Part shown: positions 1 through 12,170 of the stretch, one piece after another
Position numbering within the stretch: position 1 is the first letter of the stretch
Layout: each line of letters starts with the position of its first letter
Origin: Halocafeteria seosinensis
Lineage: Eukaryota; Sar; Bigyra; Bicosoecida
NCBI GenBank assembly: GCA_001687465.1
Contig: LVLI01000156.1
Location: 1 to 64,000, forward strand
Direction of reading: 5' to 3'
DNA: 64,000 nucleotides
The notes under the pieces: model-generated
Databases searched by the model: none
Seen by the model: the letters and a program-made list of their open reading frames with translations, nothing else
Told to the model about the DNA's origin: nothing
Position numbers and translations under genes: made by a program

Positions 1-2529
1 TAATGGAAGTGTAGTGTTGCAAGATTTATCGCAAACCCTCGAATATCGCTGCATATAAGGCTAGTAAATTTTGAAAGCGTGCAGGTTGAAGTTGAAGTGC
101 GTGTCAGGACATTTTTGAACTTGTCCTGTCAGGACTTGTGTCCCAACCTAACCACCATGACGGGCGGCTGCGAAGGGCAACGTAAAGAAATTTGACAGAC
201 ACGCATGGAATGAGACAATTACCCACATCTAGAAAAATTTGTGTGTTGCCCTGTTTTCCTTTTGTTATTGAGAGGAGGGATGGTATAATGGCCAGCGTAT
301 TGATCGTAGCTTCGTCTGCGGCCTTCTTCAGTCAGTGGTAGTTCATCCTCGAACATTTCGTCTTCCTGCGACATTGAAATTTATAGAGCATAGCCAAACA
401 GCAAAAATGATTACCAAACTTTTTTTCGCTTGTTTTGTATCATCCTCTTACTTACACTTAAGTAAAAGTACGCCCTAGTTGTAGTTGGGGAGGAGTGTCG
501 CTTACTACGAGGCACGTCCGATCCGAATCCAAGTCCAGTCGGTTCCTGAGTCATCCTCACAGACCACTCTGTCCCCAGTAGAGGGATCCCTCCTCCTAGT
601 GCAACTGGTATGTAAACGTTGCTTTATCTTATTCGCTCTAAATATTTCGTAATAGACTTTGAAAATCCAATGGTACTTGCCCGAAAGCAACAGAAACCCA
701 CTCGAGACAGGGCGATTTGGTCTGCCAAAAAATGATCCACAGATAGGACAACAAAGGCCTCGGCACACAAACTACCTTACATATAATGGCTTTCGATCTT
801 ATACCGTATCAATACAGTCTCAATCTGTACAGCTACCAACTGTATCTTTGCCACGACCGTTGAAGCCCGTTTGCGACCAACGCGACAGTTCAACACACAG
901 TTGTACTACTTGCTACCCGGCATCGAGTTCGATTTATCCTTCAAATACGGAACTATTGCATGAAATAGCTCTTGTTGCCTTTCTTTGGCAGTTGGTGCAG
1001 TTATATGAGCTGGTGTTAGTTAAATCCCTCGAAATGCGAGAACCGGTTGAAGTCCCGCTGCGACAGGAGTCCTGTACGACGAGGCAATGCTATGGTATGT
1101 CACGAAGACACAGTAGGCGAGGTTAGTGTAGAGTATGAAGCCGGTGTTTTACGAAATCATCGCAATATGGTACTTCTGCCGTAAACTGGTCGAAAAGGCA
1201 TTACATTGTAGGTAGTCTTTCGGCGGGCGGGGACTCTCTTGCTGCTTCCAGTTTCTGTGTCCCTGTGTGACTCACTTCCGTTGCTCGCTTCTCGCAAAAT
1301 GGTCCATAGTCGAAATTATACGCCTCTTCAGAACCGTTTATAAGTGGTTTGCTCCATGCTGAAGAAAAAACTCCTCAAACCTTGAGTCTTACTAACTTCT
1401 GAGGTCGGTGTTCACCACTGGACGGCCGGAAACCTCCGCGCTTTTGTGATGTCGGAGTCTGCAACACTATTGACGCGAATCCTTGATCAGACATGAGGAT
1501 GGTCCTAAAATGTAGTGTACTCTCGTGCACTAGCAACTGAGCTGTTCAGCGTGCTGCCGACTCTTGTGAGTCACTAGCAACAGCAACAGGAATGGCTCCC
1601 ACAGAGAGTCCTACTCTCAGTGTCGGTCGAGGTCCACAAAGTTGAATGCACCAGCTGACATCGAGACACCAGTGTACCAGGTCGTGGGAGTTTGTTAGAT
1701 ATCTTTGCAGCTAGGTATTCACAGATTGAGTCACAACTTGTCGAGGCTCATGCGAACCAGTCCCCTTGCTGAAGCGTTCATCCGAATCCAAAATATTTAC
1801 ATCCTGCAAATGTGTTGAATCCGACACTTCTCATCACCTGTATGATGTACGAGCGTTGCTTGTGCGTTTCTTTGCACCCACACTCGCTTGCATTGCTGAG
1901 CACCCTCCAGCAGGCACAACTCTGCACATGGGAGCGAAAAGAGATCCTTCGTATGCCGTCTTTGCTTATACGGGGTTTGGATACTCCAAATTGGAGTCCA
2001 CATCGTGCTCCCTTTGGAGAACACATAAGGGCCACCGAAGTTCAGGTGACCGAACAGCCGAGAAACCGCTCCCGGGCACGGAAGGTTTTGAACGCCAGCC
2101 CGTACTATCCCTGGATGACCCAATTGGATAAGAGTCGTTCAAGCGGTTGCCAGAGAGCAGCATTGTTGGTTACAGTCGCGCAATTATGACAAACACGTAA
2201 AAACTTCACTGACAAGTACTGAAATTATTCCATCATCTATACTGTTGGGTACATTGTCTCATGCACCCTTTCATAACCCGGATATAACAGCGAAAGAACA
2301 GGTAAGCCAACCGCGAGAGCATTCCTCCCACCGCCCCCAAGCTGACTGCGGACACCAGCATGGCGGCTGTACAAATTTAAGAATTCGAAAGAGCATCAAT
2401 ACTGTCACAGTCAAGATAACAGTGCGGATATACCAGTATTTCTAACGCTGACATTGCACTTCGTTTTGGTGTATGCTCTGTTTTTGCTGCTTGTTCTGAC
2501 GCAGTGCCCGCGACCTCGCGACTGGGAGC
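1..2529. other. No recognisable gene
   Basis: Several open frames of 60-155 codons occur on both strands, for example 659-1126 (+) and 1766-2131 (+). They overlap one another in different frames, show no family motif, and are not linked by convincing splice sites. I see no tRNA-like cloverleaf, no terminal repeats and no transposase. The last 90 bases (about 2440-2529) resemble the bases before the decayed homeobox copy near 4330-4420, so they belong to that duplicated unit and probably hold the homeobox promoter or 5' UTR. Confidence 0.5.
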
Positions 2530-3713
2530 ATGGTGGAGAACACGAGTTTGGACGCCCTCGCTGCTGCCGGGGAAAGGGAGTTTCTTCTGTCTTCCTCGGC
2601 TTTGAAGGCCAATAACATGTATATGCCGTCTGTATCGCGAGAGAATTATGCCTTTGCTATCCCCAGTGCCAATGGCAGCTCGTATTCTCCAACAATATTG
2701 GGCAAGCGAAGTTTGTCGGGTTCGATGGTGAATGAAAACGCTCCTGAGAAAAAGGGAACCGGCGGAAGAAACCATCCGTCGAAAGAGGGCGTGTTCCTGA
2801 GCTTCTTAAATGAACAGAAACAGGGAAATGGCTACAGTGCACGTAAACAAATGGCGGCCAACGAGTTCAGGGGGACGGACTTATCCATTTCAGGAACGCT
2901 GGTCTTCCCTTTGTCTCCGAACCAGATCTTCCATTTGGCAGAGCAATCCCCCAAGTCAGTTGAGAAGGTGCCCGATACTAAAAGGATAAGAAATCTCAGT
3001 CAGTCAGGCAACAATTCTCCCTCGTCTCATCCCAATGAAATTTTAAGTGGCAGTGGAAGCAGTGACCAACAGATATGGACGAAAATCGAAGCCTGCTCTT
3101 ATGAGTTCCCGTACTCAAAGCCACCACCGGAGTACTTGATAAACTTGAGAGGTATGTTGTACCTTCGTCATCCGTTGCTGTTAAACAATTCAAGCACTTG
3201 TTCATATTTGCAGAAGTCACGGAATGCTTCCGCAATTGGCTAAGAAGAAAGCTCAGAAGTAAGCAACTCCATCTGTCCAGAATTATGTAGGTGGCATTGA
3301 CACCATTTCATGGACCTATTCTGTACAGCATGGATGATGGATCACTGGCCGTTTCCCTATCCGGGCACACTTACGCTTTCACGATTGAGCAAGGAAACAG
3401 GTCTCTCAACGAAACAACTGGAGGATTGGGTAAGTGTTGAAAGTAACTTTCAGGGTGGATGTTTAAATGAAACGCCATTATGTTTTCGTGTATGCTGTTA
3501 CAGTTTCGCAACCAACGGAGACGTCATTGGCGACCTTATATGGCCGAGAATTACCCAGACGCCCTTCAATACGCCGAGCGAGTTCGCGGAAATCGTGAGG
3601 AGGGTGGAATCCCGGCTCTACCACGACACAGTTTGGACTTCTACGTCGAAACAGCCAGAATAGCGTTGAAGCGATGGAATGGTTATACGTACCCTTCGGG
3701 AAATCTTAACTAG
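2530..3713 (+). CDS. TALE-class homeodomain transcription factor
   Basis: Four exons: 2530-3151, 3214-3258, 3329-3429, 3504-3713. They give 325 residues and keep frame only when spliced. Residues 1-200 are Ser/Pro/Asn-rich with no known domain. Residues about 210-268 form a homeodomain. Helix 1 carries FRNWLRRKLRRTW. The loop contains PFPYP, the Pro-Tyr-Pro insertion that defines the three-amino-acid-loop-extension class. Helix 3 reads DWFRNQRRRHW, with W257, F258, N260 and R262 at the invariant DNA-contact positions. Position 50 is Arg, where TALE proteins usually have Ile or Gly. The expected role is sequence-specific DNA binding in the nucleus; TALE proteins often control life-cycle or developmental switches, but no target is visible here. 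The intron after W257 splits the WF pair of the recognition helix. The start is the first in-frame ATG before the Ser-rich segment. A damaged copy lies 1.9 kb downstream. Confidence 0.82.
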
Positions 3714-4375
3714 AAGCTGTATACCCGTCAAGGAACTGAAGTAATGCCATACCAAACATACGATATCTCCACATGTAAACAAGAAGTGAAGCTGATATTC
3801 TTCACGTAATGCACTCTTCTCCGTGGAATGTATGGCATCTCATAGATATGCATTTAGTGTTGTCCAACCGAGCGTTTTGATTTGGTATGCTCGGACTAAA
3901 ATTGCTTACACGGCCTCCACTGAAGCAGTGGTCGGTGATGGGGGTGGACCAGCAAGCAACACACCGATGACACCCTGCTCAAGGAGGAAAAAGCTGAACA
4001 GTTGTCCTTCCGCTGCTGTATGCTCCTCGTCGAGGAGTCCTGGGAATCAGTCGTTTGACACTGCTGCAGGTTGAAGGTACATGTTTAGCATCAGTATCTA
4101 ACTGTTGAGCTTAGGCACAGTAGGCAAAACTACAACTAGGGGATATCAACTTTGTTAGTCGTCAAGATAAATTGATATTGCAACATCTTGTAAGTGAGCG
4201 TTTTTTTGGCCGCTCCAGTGCTGCGGACGGCATGCTTGGTATTTCAAATGGCGAAGAATTATCGTATTGAAATACTATCCCCAAGCCAAGATAAAACAAC
4301 AATTTGCTTTTAACGCCGATTTTTGTTCATATTGCTGTATGCTATGTTTGTACTCACTACTGTTTTAAACGCAGT
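3714..4375. other. Intergenic between homeobox gene and its decayed copy
   Basis: One open frame (3823-4074, +) has no recognisable domain. It is Ser/Thr/Pro-biased, with no splice context that would tie it to a neighbour. This stretch has no counterpart inside the left duplicate, so it is spacer between the two copies. No RNA gene or repeat was seen. Confidence 0.4.
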
Positions 4376-5252
4376 GCACCCCGACCTTAGCCAGGACTCA
4401 ACTTGACTCCCATAGAGTGGGGTCTGGACGCCCCCGCTGCTGTGGGGGAAAGGGAGTTTCTTTTGTGTTCCTCGGCTCTACACGTCAATTACAAATAGTT
4501 ACCGTCAATACGGCAAGAGAGTTGTAACTGTGCACTCCCTAGCGCCAATGGCACCTCGCAACCTCCCATAGTTTTGGGGGCAAGCGACGTTTATTGAATC
4601 CTACGATACATCGAAATTTGGAAAAAGAGAATCGCCTCAAGAAGTCATCCGTCGAACAAGGTGTGTTCTTGAGCTTTCAAAATGAAAGTCATCAGCAAAA
4701 TAGTACAAAGCACACAAATTTTCAAGCTGTGTAATTGGAGAAACTCGAATTTTCGCCGAGCCCTTTCTTCGAACGAGACCTTCCACTTGGCAAGTCATTC
4801 TCCCAAATCAGTCGAAACGACGACTGAGCCGGGATCCGAAAGAGCCCCGTTTCACCACACTATTGTTAAGTGAAAATGAAAGCAAAGGACCGTAGACGTG
4901 GGGAAAGATCGAGGAATGCTTTCATGAGTTTTTGTACTCGGATACCGGAATACTTGATGAACTTGAGAGGAATGTTGTACAACGCTCTTCACGGGTTGTT
5001 GTTAAATAGGGTAATTCAAGCACTCGTTCGTACTATTACTGTCACGGAATGCTTCCGCAATTGGCTAAGAAGAAAGCTCAGAAGTAAGCAACTTCATCTG
5101 TCTAGAATTATGTCGGTCCATTGCATGGGACCTACTCTGTACAGCGCGGATGAAGGATCACTGGCCATTTCCCTCTCCGTACACTTTCACAACTGAGCAA
5201 TCAAACGGGAACGGGCCTTTCGGAAGATTGGGTCGAAGCGATTGACGCAAGT
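4376..5252 (+). pseudogene. Decayed copy of the TALE homeobox gene
   Basis: Recognisable nucleotide matches run in the same order as the intact gene at 2.5-3.4 kb. They include the 'gacgcc..cgctgctg..ggggaaagggag' stretch near 4425-4455, the 'gaatgcttccgcaattggctaag' stretch of exon 2 near 5048-5070, and the 'ggatcactggcc' stretch before the loop. The first-exon frame is broken by stops and length changes, and the start codon is not kept. Similarity stops near 5250 around the EDW codons, so the recognition helix and C-terminus are missing. It is a truncated, frame-broken tandem duplicate. Exon 1-like parts still read through short stretches, but I see no way to a full protein. Confidence 0.75.
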
Positions 5253-6530
5253 TCAGCACTCTTGGTGGTACAAGTTGTAGTTTATCAATCACGAGGATGT
5301 GGCCTGGTCTAAGCATTGGGAGTTCTATTTTGGTGTAGCTCACCGTGGCTGCCATGATCCATGCTAGAATAAGCTAGTCTGGTACTACACACAGGCACGA
5401 TATTCCGGGGTTACAAGGTGTGTCAAAGTCACCGAAGTCACCTCCTGTTTGTGTCCGTGGATTGCGGCGTGGAATATGCCCTTTCCAATCTAAGGGGCTG
5501 TTTTTACCATGATTTGCATGCTTTGTCGATTCCTGGATTCAATTTGGATCAACCCGACGATGCCCGAAACTACCGGTGCACTGGTTCAGTGCCAACTGAA
5601 GCCCCGGGAACATGATGAAAGCCGGCCAAGAACCAGTGTGTATTGGTATTGATCCTACCGGAAGACGTGTCTGCTACAGGCTACAATACGCTGTGTGAGG
5701 GGTGAACCCATATGTGTGTGTGGTGAAACCGGTCCAGCATCTTCACGTTGTGGCGCATCAACGTGACTGACAGTTTGGCCGTCATCAGTTTGCGGAAGTG
5801 CCGCATCTCCCTTGTTCCCCAGCGGGAACCAAGTGCTTTCCCGGCAATTCTCTTGAGGAACTTGATTGCGTCTTCCCCGAAGCAGTGTGCTGTTGAAGGC
5901 GGAGTGGAATCGCCAAACAAAGGATCAGGCCAAGATTCTAAGTCACTCGGACTCGGAGTCAGGAAGCTTCATGCATTGATAGTGCATCCAACAAGGACGA
6001 GAATAACAAAGCATGAATCTTATTTCCTCTCCAGTATTTGTATAGGAACGCTTCTGGTTTGTTCATTGAGCTTTGGTTTCGGAGACTTACCTCCAGCTGG
6101 CAGCCCTACGGCCGGCAGGTCATGCATACGACGCAGTGTGTTGCAGAGTCTATTCAAAGATAAACCATAGCCTATTCTAGATGGTCTGTGGATACTAGAG
6201 CTTCCACTGGTTATATTGACCGGCATTCGGTATTGATTGACCGATGTAAGAGAACAAAACGTCCGAGCACCGGCCGACGTCCACGTCGCAGGTGCCGCAG
6301 ATAGCGACTGCCCGTAAAGTGCTCACTCGTAAGTATGCTGTACTGCATTAATGTGCTACTAGCTCCATTCCTCTATGCCTCCTACGATGTACAGAGCATG
6401 CGGCTGAGACAGCTCACTGCGGATCAGCTGATGGCCCACCCTCAGACTGCAGGCGTATCAAGTCCCCTCTGAAGACGGTTGCCGTGCGCCAAGTATACCC
6501 GGACGCCTGTCCGTAGGAATGTTTGCTGAG
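5253..6530. other. No recognisable gene
   Basis: Short overlapping frames on both strands (for example 5418-5615 + and 5748-6170 +) lack domain motifs and consistent splice sites. Two segments near 5340-5600 and 6240-6520 contain CT-rich or palindromic patches that could be regulatory, but nothing is specific enough to call. Confidence 0.4.
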
Positions 6531-6699
6531 CTATGGTAACCATAGTATGGTTGTTTGGTGTGCAGGATTTGGATGTACCAGCTGGTCCAAGCTTTGTAGA
6601 TGATCAGATAGGGTGTATATTGCCTGAGGGCGTATCCGACTCATTATTCGAGTCTCTATACCTTAAGTCTCAAAGTTGGATTCCCAATACGTATTACTC

Positions 6700-7232
6700 C
6701 ATAGAGTGGTCTCACCGAATCCATACACGAAAAATAAGGTCACGAAAGAAACACGAAAAAAGGCTGAAAGCATTCCTTGGATACCTACCCTGTCCCTTCT
6801 TCTGTAACGTCTCAAGTGTTTCCAGTGTACACGGAAAAAGCTGATTTCATACTCAAGAGAAAGACGTAAGGAAAAGTGGTGGATATTTACGTTATAAAGC
6901 GCCCCTTCGTGGCGAATTTCTGGAAAAGCTGTCCGAGAAGTATGAAATTAGATTGTTTACCGCCAGCGTCCGTGAGTACGCCGAGTCGCTACAGCCCCGT
7001 CTAAATGGATAAAGGATCTTTCCGATTTACCTCGTGAATTAACGCGGACAATAATTCTTGACGACAAGAAGAGTTCATTCCAGTTTCATCCTGCCAACGA
7101 TGTGGAATGCATGCCATTCTATGGAGATTATATGGATGAAGAGTTATTGAGATTGAAAAGACTCTTGTTCGATCTTGATACGCTTGCAAGTGACGTGTGG
7201 CCACTGCTTAACTCCTGGATTGAGTGTTGCTG
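6700..7232 (+). pseudogene. Broken, 5'-truncated SCP/NIF-family phosphatase copy
   Basis: The 6810-7232 segment matches the last exon of the phosphatase genes to its right. It keeps traces of ADFILKR, IYVIKRPFV, KYEI, FTASVREYAES, DLPRELTRTIILDD, KSSFQFHPAN and a PLLNSWIEC tail, but in changing frames with several stops. The block between the FTAS-like and DLPREL-like motifs has lost the LYRDSC segment. The exon with the DLDET catalytic motif is not found upstream, so it cannot be a working phosphatase. The stretch at 6730-6800 may be a relic of the basic exon 4. The tail is closest to the fourth gene of the array (PLINPWINC), which suggests the array once extended in both directions or was rearranged. 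Confidence 0.8.
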
Positions 7233-7977
7233 ACTCACACATATGTATTCCCACGCTTGTGTGGATTAGTATTGCAGGCGTAAAGCACAATGTTTCGCCT
7301 AAAATAAACTGTGAACCCTAATGCACAAGTCGCTAGCTCACAAATGAACCAATATTCCGCTTCAAGAAAGCATGTTTGTTAGACGTGCAACGTGAGGTGC
7401 GTTGGTGCTTTGCAACCCAAGCGTACCGTCGGATAGTCATGACTCATGACCATTGTTTCCTCTGTAGCCGAGCCCAATTCTACAACACATTCTCGGTTAG
7501 ATAAGGTAAGGTTCCTCCATGGAATTTGACGCTGTGTAGCGTCGTCGACCACAGTAGATTGTTCAGTATACCGGTAATTCAGCAGATGCGGCGAAGACAG
7601 TAACGGTCAGAGTCAAGTGGGCAAGCTCGGAGTCCAGAAGACGACCCGTCTTCCTATCAACAAGTGTTTTCCCTCTCATCAGAGTTGATGCAGTGTCAAA
7701 AAATGATCGGATTGCAGGCTAAGGTAAGAAACAATAATATGTCCGATGCCTCACGTACTAGTTGTGCAAGGAGGCGAGGGAGAAGCGAGTACGGACCTCA
7801 GCACTACGGTTGCATCTGCTTTGGCGTCGCACAGAAGCTCCTGGAAATTTGCATGTCTTCTTTTTACGTCTCGTCTTCTTGCGTTTGGAATGTATCACAT
7901 ATAGTCGCCCCCACACTAAGCTGGAGAATCGATTGCAGATAGGGGAGGGAAGCGGTTGAGGGAAGCGGAGTACTCAC
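7233..7977. other. Upstream region of first intact phosphatase
   Basis: A 93-codon frame at 7664-7942 (+) and overlapping frames have no recognisable domain. A possible donor (AAG/GTAAGA) follows codon 20 near 7720, so a non-coding or short upstream exon of the next gene could be here. Nothing firmer can be said. Confidence 0.3.
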
Positions 7978-9650
7978 ATGTCCAGTACCGGTGGTAGCAG
8001 GTTTCCCTGGTGCTATCGGCTACCCTGCGTAAATGGCAGTAGCCAAAATTTTCCAAGAAGGGGCGAACAAAAGATAAACCCAAGAAATGCGCAGGAAGAA
8101 GGCTCTAGTTCTTACCTTGGAAATGCTTCGAATGTGAGTAAACCACGATTTCTTCGTCCATCCGAGCTCCATACTGGTATCCGACCCACCCAACTGTCTT
8201 CTCGCATTGTGCACAGCGAACGAAAACCTTGCCAGCACAATTACTGACATCCGGCCACGATGACGTACTAGTGGCCACACCCAATGTGCCTCCTCAGATG
8301 GAATGCGTCCCGTCGATTCCAACGTTCCTGGCAGCGGAGTTGAGCAAAGGGACTGATGATGGAGTCAGTTTGATAGACCCAACCGATCCCTGGAAAGAAA
8401 AACTCGAAACGGTTCCTGCGTTGACAGGAAATGGCTTTTCTCAATCCAGTACTGCTTGTTCAGGAAGTTTGGCAAGGGCAGCTCAAACCTCCAGTACGTA
8501 CACACTTTCTCCGCTTGTACGAAGCTCTCCATAAACAGGCCGAAGAACCCTTCGCAGAGGATGAAGCAGATGCGCAATATTTGGATGAACAAACGCAGGT
8601 TTGTACACTCTCGAGGGTTGGTAATGCTCGCGTAGCCACACATTATCTTGTTGGGTACCTTTGCTCTCCACAGACTCTTGCTAGTCGAAGATCTCAACCC
8701 TGCCATCCTGCTAAGCGAGGAAGTGTGTTCAGAGGCTTCTTTTCGCGCAAAATTTATTTGAATGAAAGCGTAAATGCTCATCACGTATGCGTACGTCCGT
8801 GCTCATGCACGCTAAGCGCTCAAGCTGTTGTCAATGCAGGGTCTCACTGAAGTCGTACCAAGAAAGGAACCCAAGGAACGCCATTGGCGATGGAGATCTC
8901 CCAAGTCTTCCGCAAGAGTTGCCCCTATGCCGACTCCAAAGGTTAGATCGGAACCCGTAAGTCCACTGGGTAATAGCATGTATTTGTGACCCAACAATCG
9001 CTTGAAGTGTCAATATCAACCGCAGGAAAAAAAAATCCAAGAAGTGTTGCCCATACCATCCAAAAACGATAAAAAGCCATGTTTGGTATTAGATCTTGAC
9101 GAAACCCTCGTCCATAGCTCTTTCAAGGTCAGTGAATCAGTATCGGCAAGTGAGGAAATGCACTGCCACTTGTAATATTGACCTGCAGAGAGTAAGATCT
9201 GCCGACTTCATCATTAACATTGAACTCCACGGAGATCCTCTTGATATTCATGTGATTAAAAGGCCCTTCGTAGATGAGTTTCTGAGCACACTAGCACAGA
9301 GGTATGAGATAGGCGTTTTTACAGCTAGTGTAAAGGAATATGCGGAGAAAGTTGTAAGGCATTTAGATAGTAATGGAGTCATTCAGTGGATCCTGTGTCG
9401 CGATTCATGCACTCTGTATAAAGGGCAACGAGTAAAGGACTTGCGTCGTCTTCCGCGGATGTTATCACAAACAGTAATCGTAGATGATAAGAATATTTCG
9501 TTTTCTTTCCAGCCAGACAATGGAATTGAGTGTGTACCTTTCTACGGAAATACTGAAGATGCGGAGCTAAAACTCCTGCAACAATTTCTGTTAGACACGA
9601 GCCGGTTCGAAGATCTCACCCTATACTTACGGAAGTGGGATAATAGCTAA
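7978..9650 (+). CDS. SCP/NIF-type phosphatase, array copy 1
   Basis: Seven exons: 7978-8133, 8217-8493, 8558-8598, 8674-8769, 8840-8956, 9026-9127, 9189-9650. They give 416 residues. The C-terminal half is an FCP1-like (HAD superfamily) domain of the CTD small phosphatase type. D252-L-D-E-T carries the nucleophile Asp and the second catalytic Asp. Next come HVIKRPFVDEF, YEIGVFTAS, CTLYKGQRVKDL and the IVDD loop that completes the active site. The family dephosphorylates Ser on proteins such as the RNA polymerase II tail or Smads; the substrate here is unknown. The N-terminal 230 residues are low-complexity and poorly conserved between copies, but exon phases match copies 2 and 3 exactly, and that was used to choose the exon 3 acceptor. 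The start is the least certain point. Confidence 0.78.
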
Positions 9651-10497
9651 AGAAGCAATAACGACTAATGGATACGTTTCTGACATTTGAGGGCCCCCAC
9701 TGGTTTATGTGACCTAAACCTTCCGAAAGAACGAGGTGCTCCTCACATTCAGCTTTACGAAATTCATTAAGAAATAGTGCGTATTCACGAAAATCTGCCC
9801 CTGATTCTGCCGATGCATGAGTAGTTCAGCTGCGACAGAGTTGACGAAGCTGCCAGGTACTGTGGGGGTCAGGCAGTCGTTTCTCTGTGTTTTAGAGTCG
9901 AGTCCCTGAAGGTTTCCGCTCCTCCAAGGTCCATGCTGTCAAGATTTGGTCTAAGACTACCGGTACTTGCTTACCACTCAAGTCTGTCTCGCTATCACAT
10001 CAAACTCAGTGATACATGTACTGAGAGCAACAGTGCTCTACTCCGGCGGAGGCATTGGTAACGGCTTCGGTCGCAGCCAGGCAGCCTGCGACCGCAAGAT
10101 GGGCGCGCGTCGCCGAGCGAGCGAACAGCACTTTTCAAGGTTTATAGCACTAATTATAAAATGTTTAACAAATTGAAAACTGGGAAAATATGCACATACA
10201 GCATTATTTGCCTCTGCTGGTATTGTATGACAAGACTAGGCAAACTCAGCTTGTGGTTTCTTTCGGCTGCTTATCTTACGTGTATGACGTATTTTCACCC
10301 TTTTCCCTACAAGTGAAGCCATCCTCAGATTCAGGAGAGCTGGTACCGCCTGTTTTCACCACACGCTGCAGAGTGGATTTGTCATGCAGTATTTTAATCG
10401 TGTTGAGCACGTCACACGGTTAAGGGAAGATCCGGAGCTTTGCGTAACAGCTTGCCGCTGAAACTCTAGTTATTGCACAATCTGGATGCAGATAAAA
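9651..10497. other. Spacer between phosphatase copies 1 and 2
   Basis: There is no frame with a domain. A short G+C-richer patch lies near 10040-10130 inside otherwise A+T-moderate DNA. The last 300 bases should hold the promoter of copy 2. No similarity to the pre-start region of copy 3 was obvious beyond the few bases before the ATG (the 'aaaATGGC' context occurs in both). Confidence 0.4.
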
Positions 10498-12170
10498 ATG
10501 GCAGAAGAGGAAATACAAGGAAACCAAAGCAGTAATGTCATAGAAGAACAGTCCAGTGCTTGCCCTGGCACAGTGGCGGAAAACGCCTCGGGTGTAAGTG
10601 AAACATCTACCGCATATACTCCGCGCCTGTAACTGACTGCAAACATACCTCTATCTCAGGAATCCCTTGCCTTCACCGCTGGAACATCCGAGATGTATAG
10701 CAACATTAGGTCGGAGAAACCGCATGTAGCAGACTCAGAGCAAAAATGGGAGTGCATGTCGTCAACTCCCGTGGCTCTAGCGCTGGAGCCGTCCATTCCG
10801 TCTCCGGTATCACACAAGAGTGAAACTTGGGCCGATGTTTCCCCTCACTGGAAACGTGTACAAGCGCATAATCATGCATCAACGCCTAGTGGACATACGC
10901 ATGCATCAGCGTCTAGCAGATGTCCTAGAGCTATGCTGGAAGCACCCGGACCTTCAAGAGTGGCCATGCAAGGTCACTGGTGTAAGTATTTATGCACAGC
11001 TGCTCTTCTGCAGAAAAAATATATTTTTTGGTCGTTTGACAGTCGATGATTTGGCCGAGTCGCGTTTAGAGAGGAGGAAAATTCACTCTTCAAGGTCATC
11101 GAGAGAACGTCGGCCACGAGTAAGTGAGACCTTTAGAGGTATCCCGTCTTCCATATTTGTTGAGAATTATAATACTATCGCAGGTACACCCGAAACTAAC
11201 GTCAGGGAATTCTGATTCTACCTTCAAGAAGTCTGGGTTCTTTAAACGTCTGTTCTTTTGTAGTATCACCGATATTGGAACTGTAAGTTTTGTATCTATG
11301 CGGCTCAAACGATAAGTCGTACCATGCGTCAACTACGTACAGAGTTCCACGCCACCGATAAGCGCCAGGGAACAGAAGCAAAAGAGGCAGATCCGGAATC
11401 CGTTTGCGTCAAATGAACGTGCTTCAATTCTCCCTTCCCGAACGAGATCGGAGCCTGTACGTCTATACGCTAAAGCCTCGAGGTTCCCTAATTTGCACCG
11501 GTAGCATCCACACGTATGATCTGCAGGAAACGAGTAATCGGCGTATGCTTCCTGTGCCACCTAAGAAAGATGCGAAACCATGCCTCGTACTAGATCTTGA
11601 CGAAACTCTAGTGCATAGTTCATTCAAGGTGAGTACCAGGTAGTTCATCACTGGTTCATGGCTCCAATCTATCCTGTTCGGGGTATTTGCTCTTCTTGTG
11701 CTCAGAGCGTGGAATGTGCTGACTTTATCATTGATATAAGTGTTCAAGGTCAACCGTTTCATATTCATGTCATAAAGAGACCCTTCGTTGATGAGTTCTT
11801 GAAGGTTTTGTCTCAGAAGTACGAGATCGGCGTTTTCACGGCCAGCGTAAAAGAGTATGCAGACGAAGTTGTAAGCCGTCTCAACACTGACGGTGCAATT
11901 CAGTGGACGCTATATCGTGAGTCATGTACTTTATACAAAGGGCAAAGAGTAAAAGATCTACGCCGTCTTCGACGACTGCTATCCCGAACAGTCATCGTAG
12001 ATGACAAAGATACGTCTTTCTTGTTTCAACCAGCGAACGGCATTGAGTGTCTCCCTTTCTTTGGAGATCCGGAGGACACAGAATTACGGGCCCTTCAACG
12101 GTTTTTATTGGATGCAAGTGATCTCGGGGGAGACGTAACGCAACATCTTAGCAAATGGGATGAGTACTGA
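10498..12170 (+). CDS. SCP/NIF-type phosphatase, array copy 2
   Basis: Seven exons: 10498-10593, 10660-10981, 11043-11119, 11184-11282, 11343-11456, 11527-11628, 11706-12170. They give 424 residues, and every junction is GT..AG with frame closure. Catalytic motif D259-L-D-E-T, then VHSSF, HVIKRPFVDEF, YEIGVFTASVKEYAD, YRESCTLYKGQRVKDL, TVIVDD and a GIECLPF..D tail, all in family order. The variable N-terminal part contains a basic segment, ESRLERRK (exon 3), and a Phe-rich patch with FFKRLFF (exon 4). Such a hydrophobic or basic patch could target membranes or a partner, but it differs between copies. This is the cleanest model of the array. The start ATG is in the same position and context as in copy 3. 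Confidence 0.87.

Noticed and set aside
1-2529. Transposon or retroelement at the left edge
   Set aside because: No terminal repeats, no reverse transcriptase, integrase or transposase motifs in any frame.
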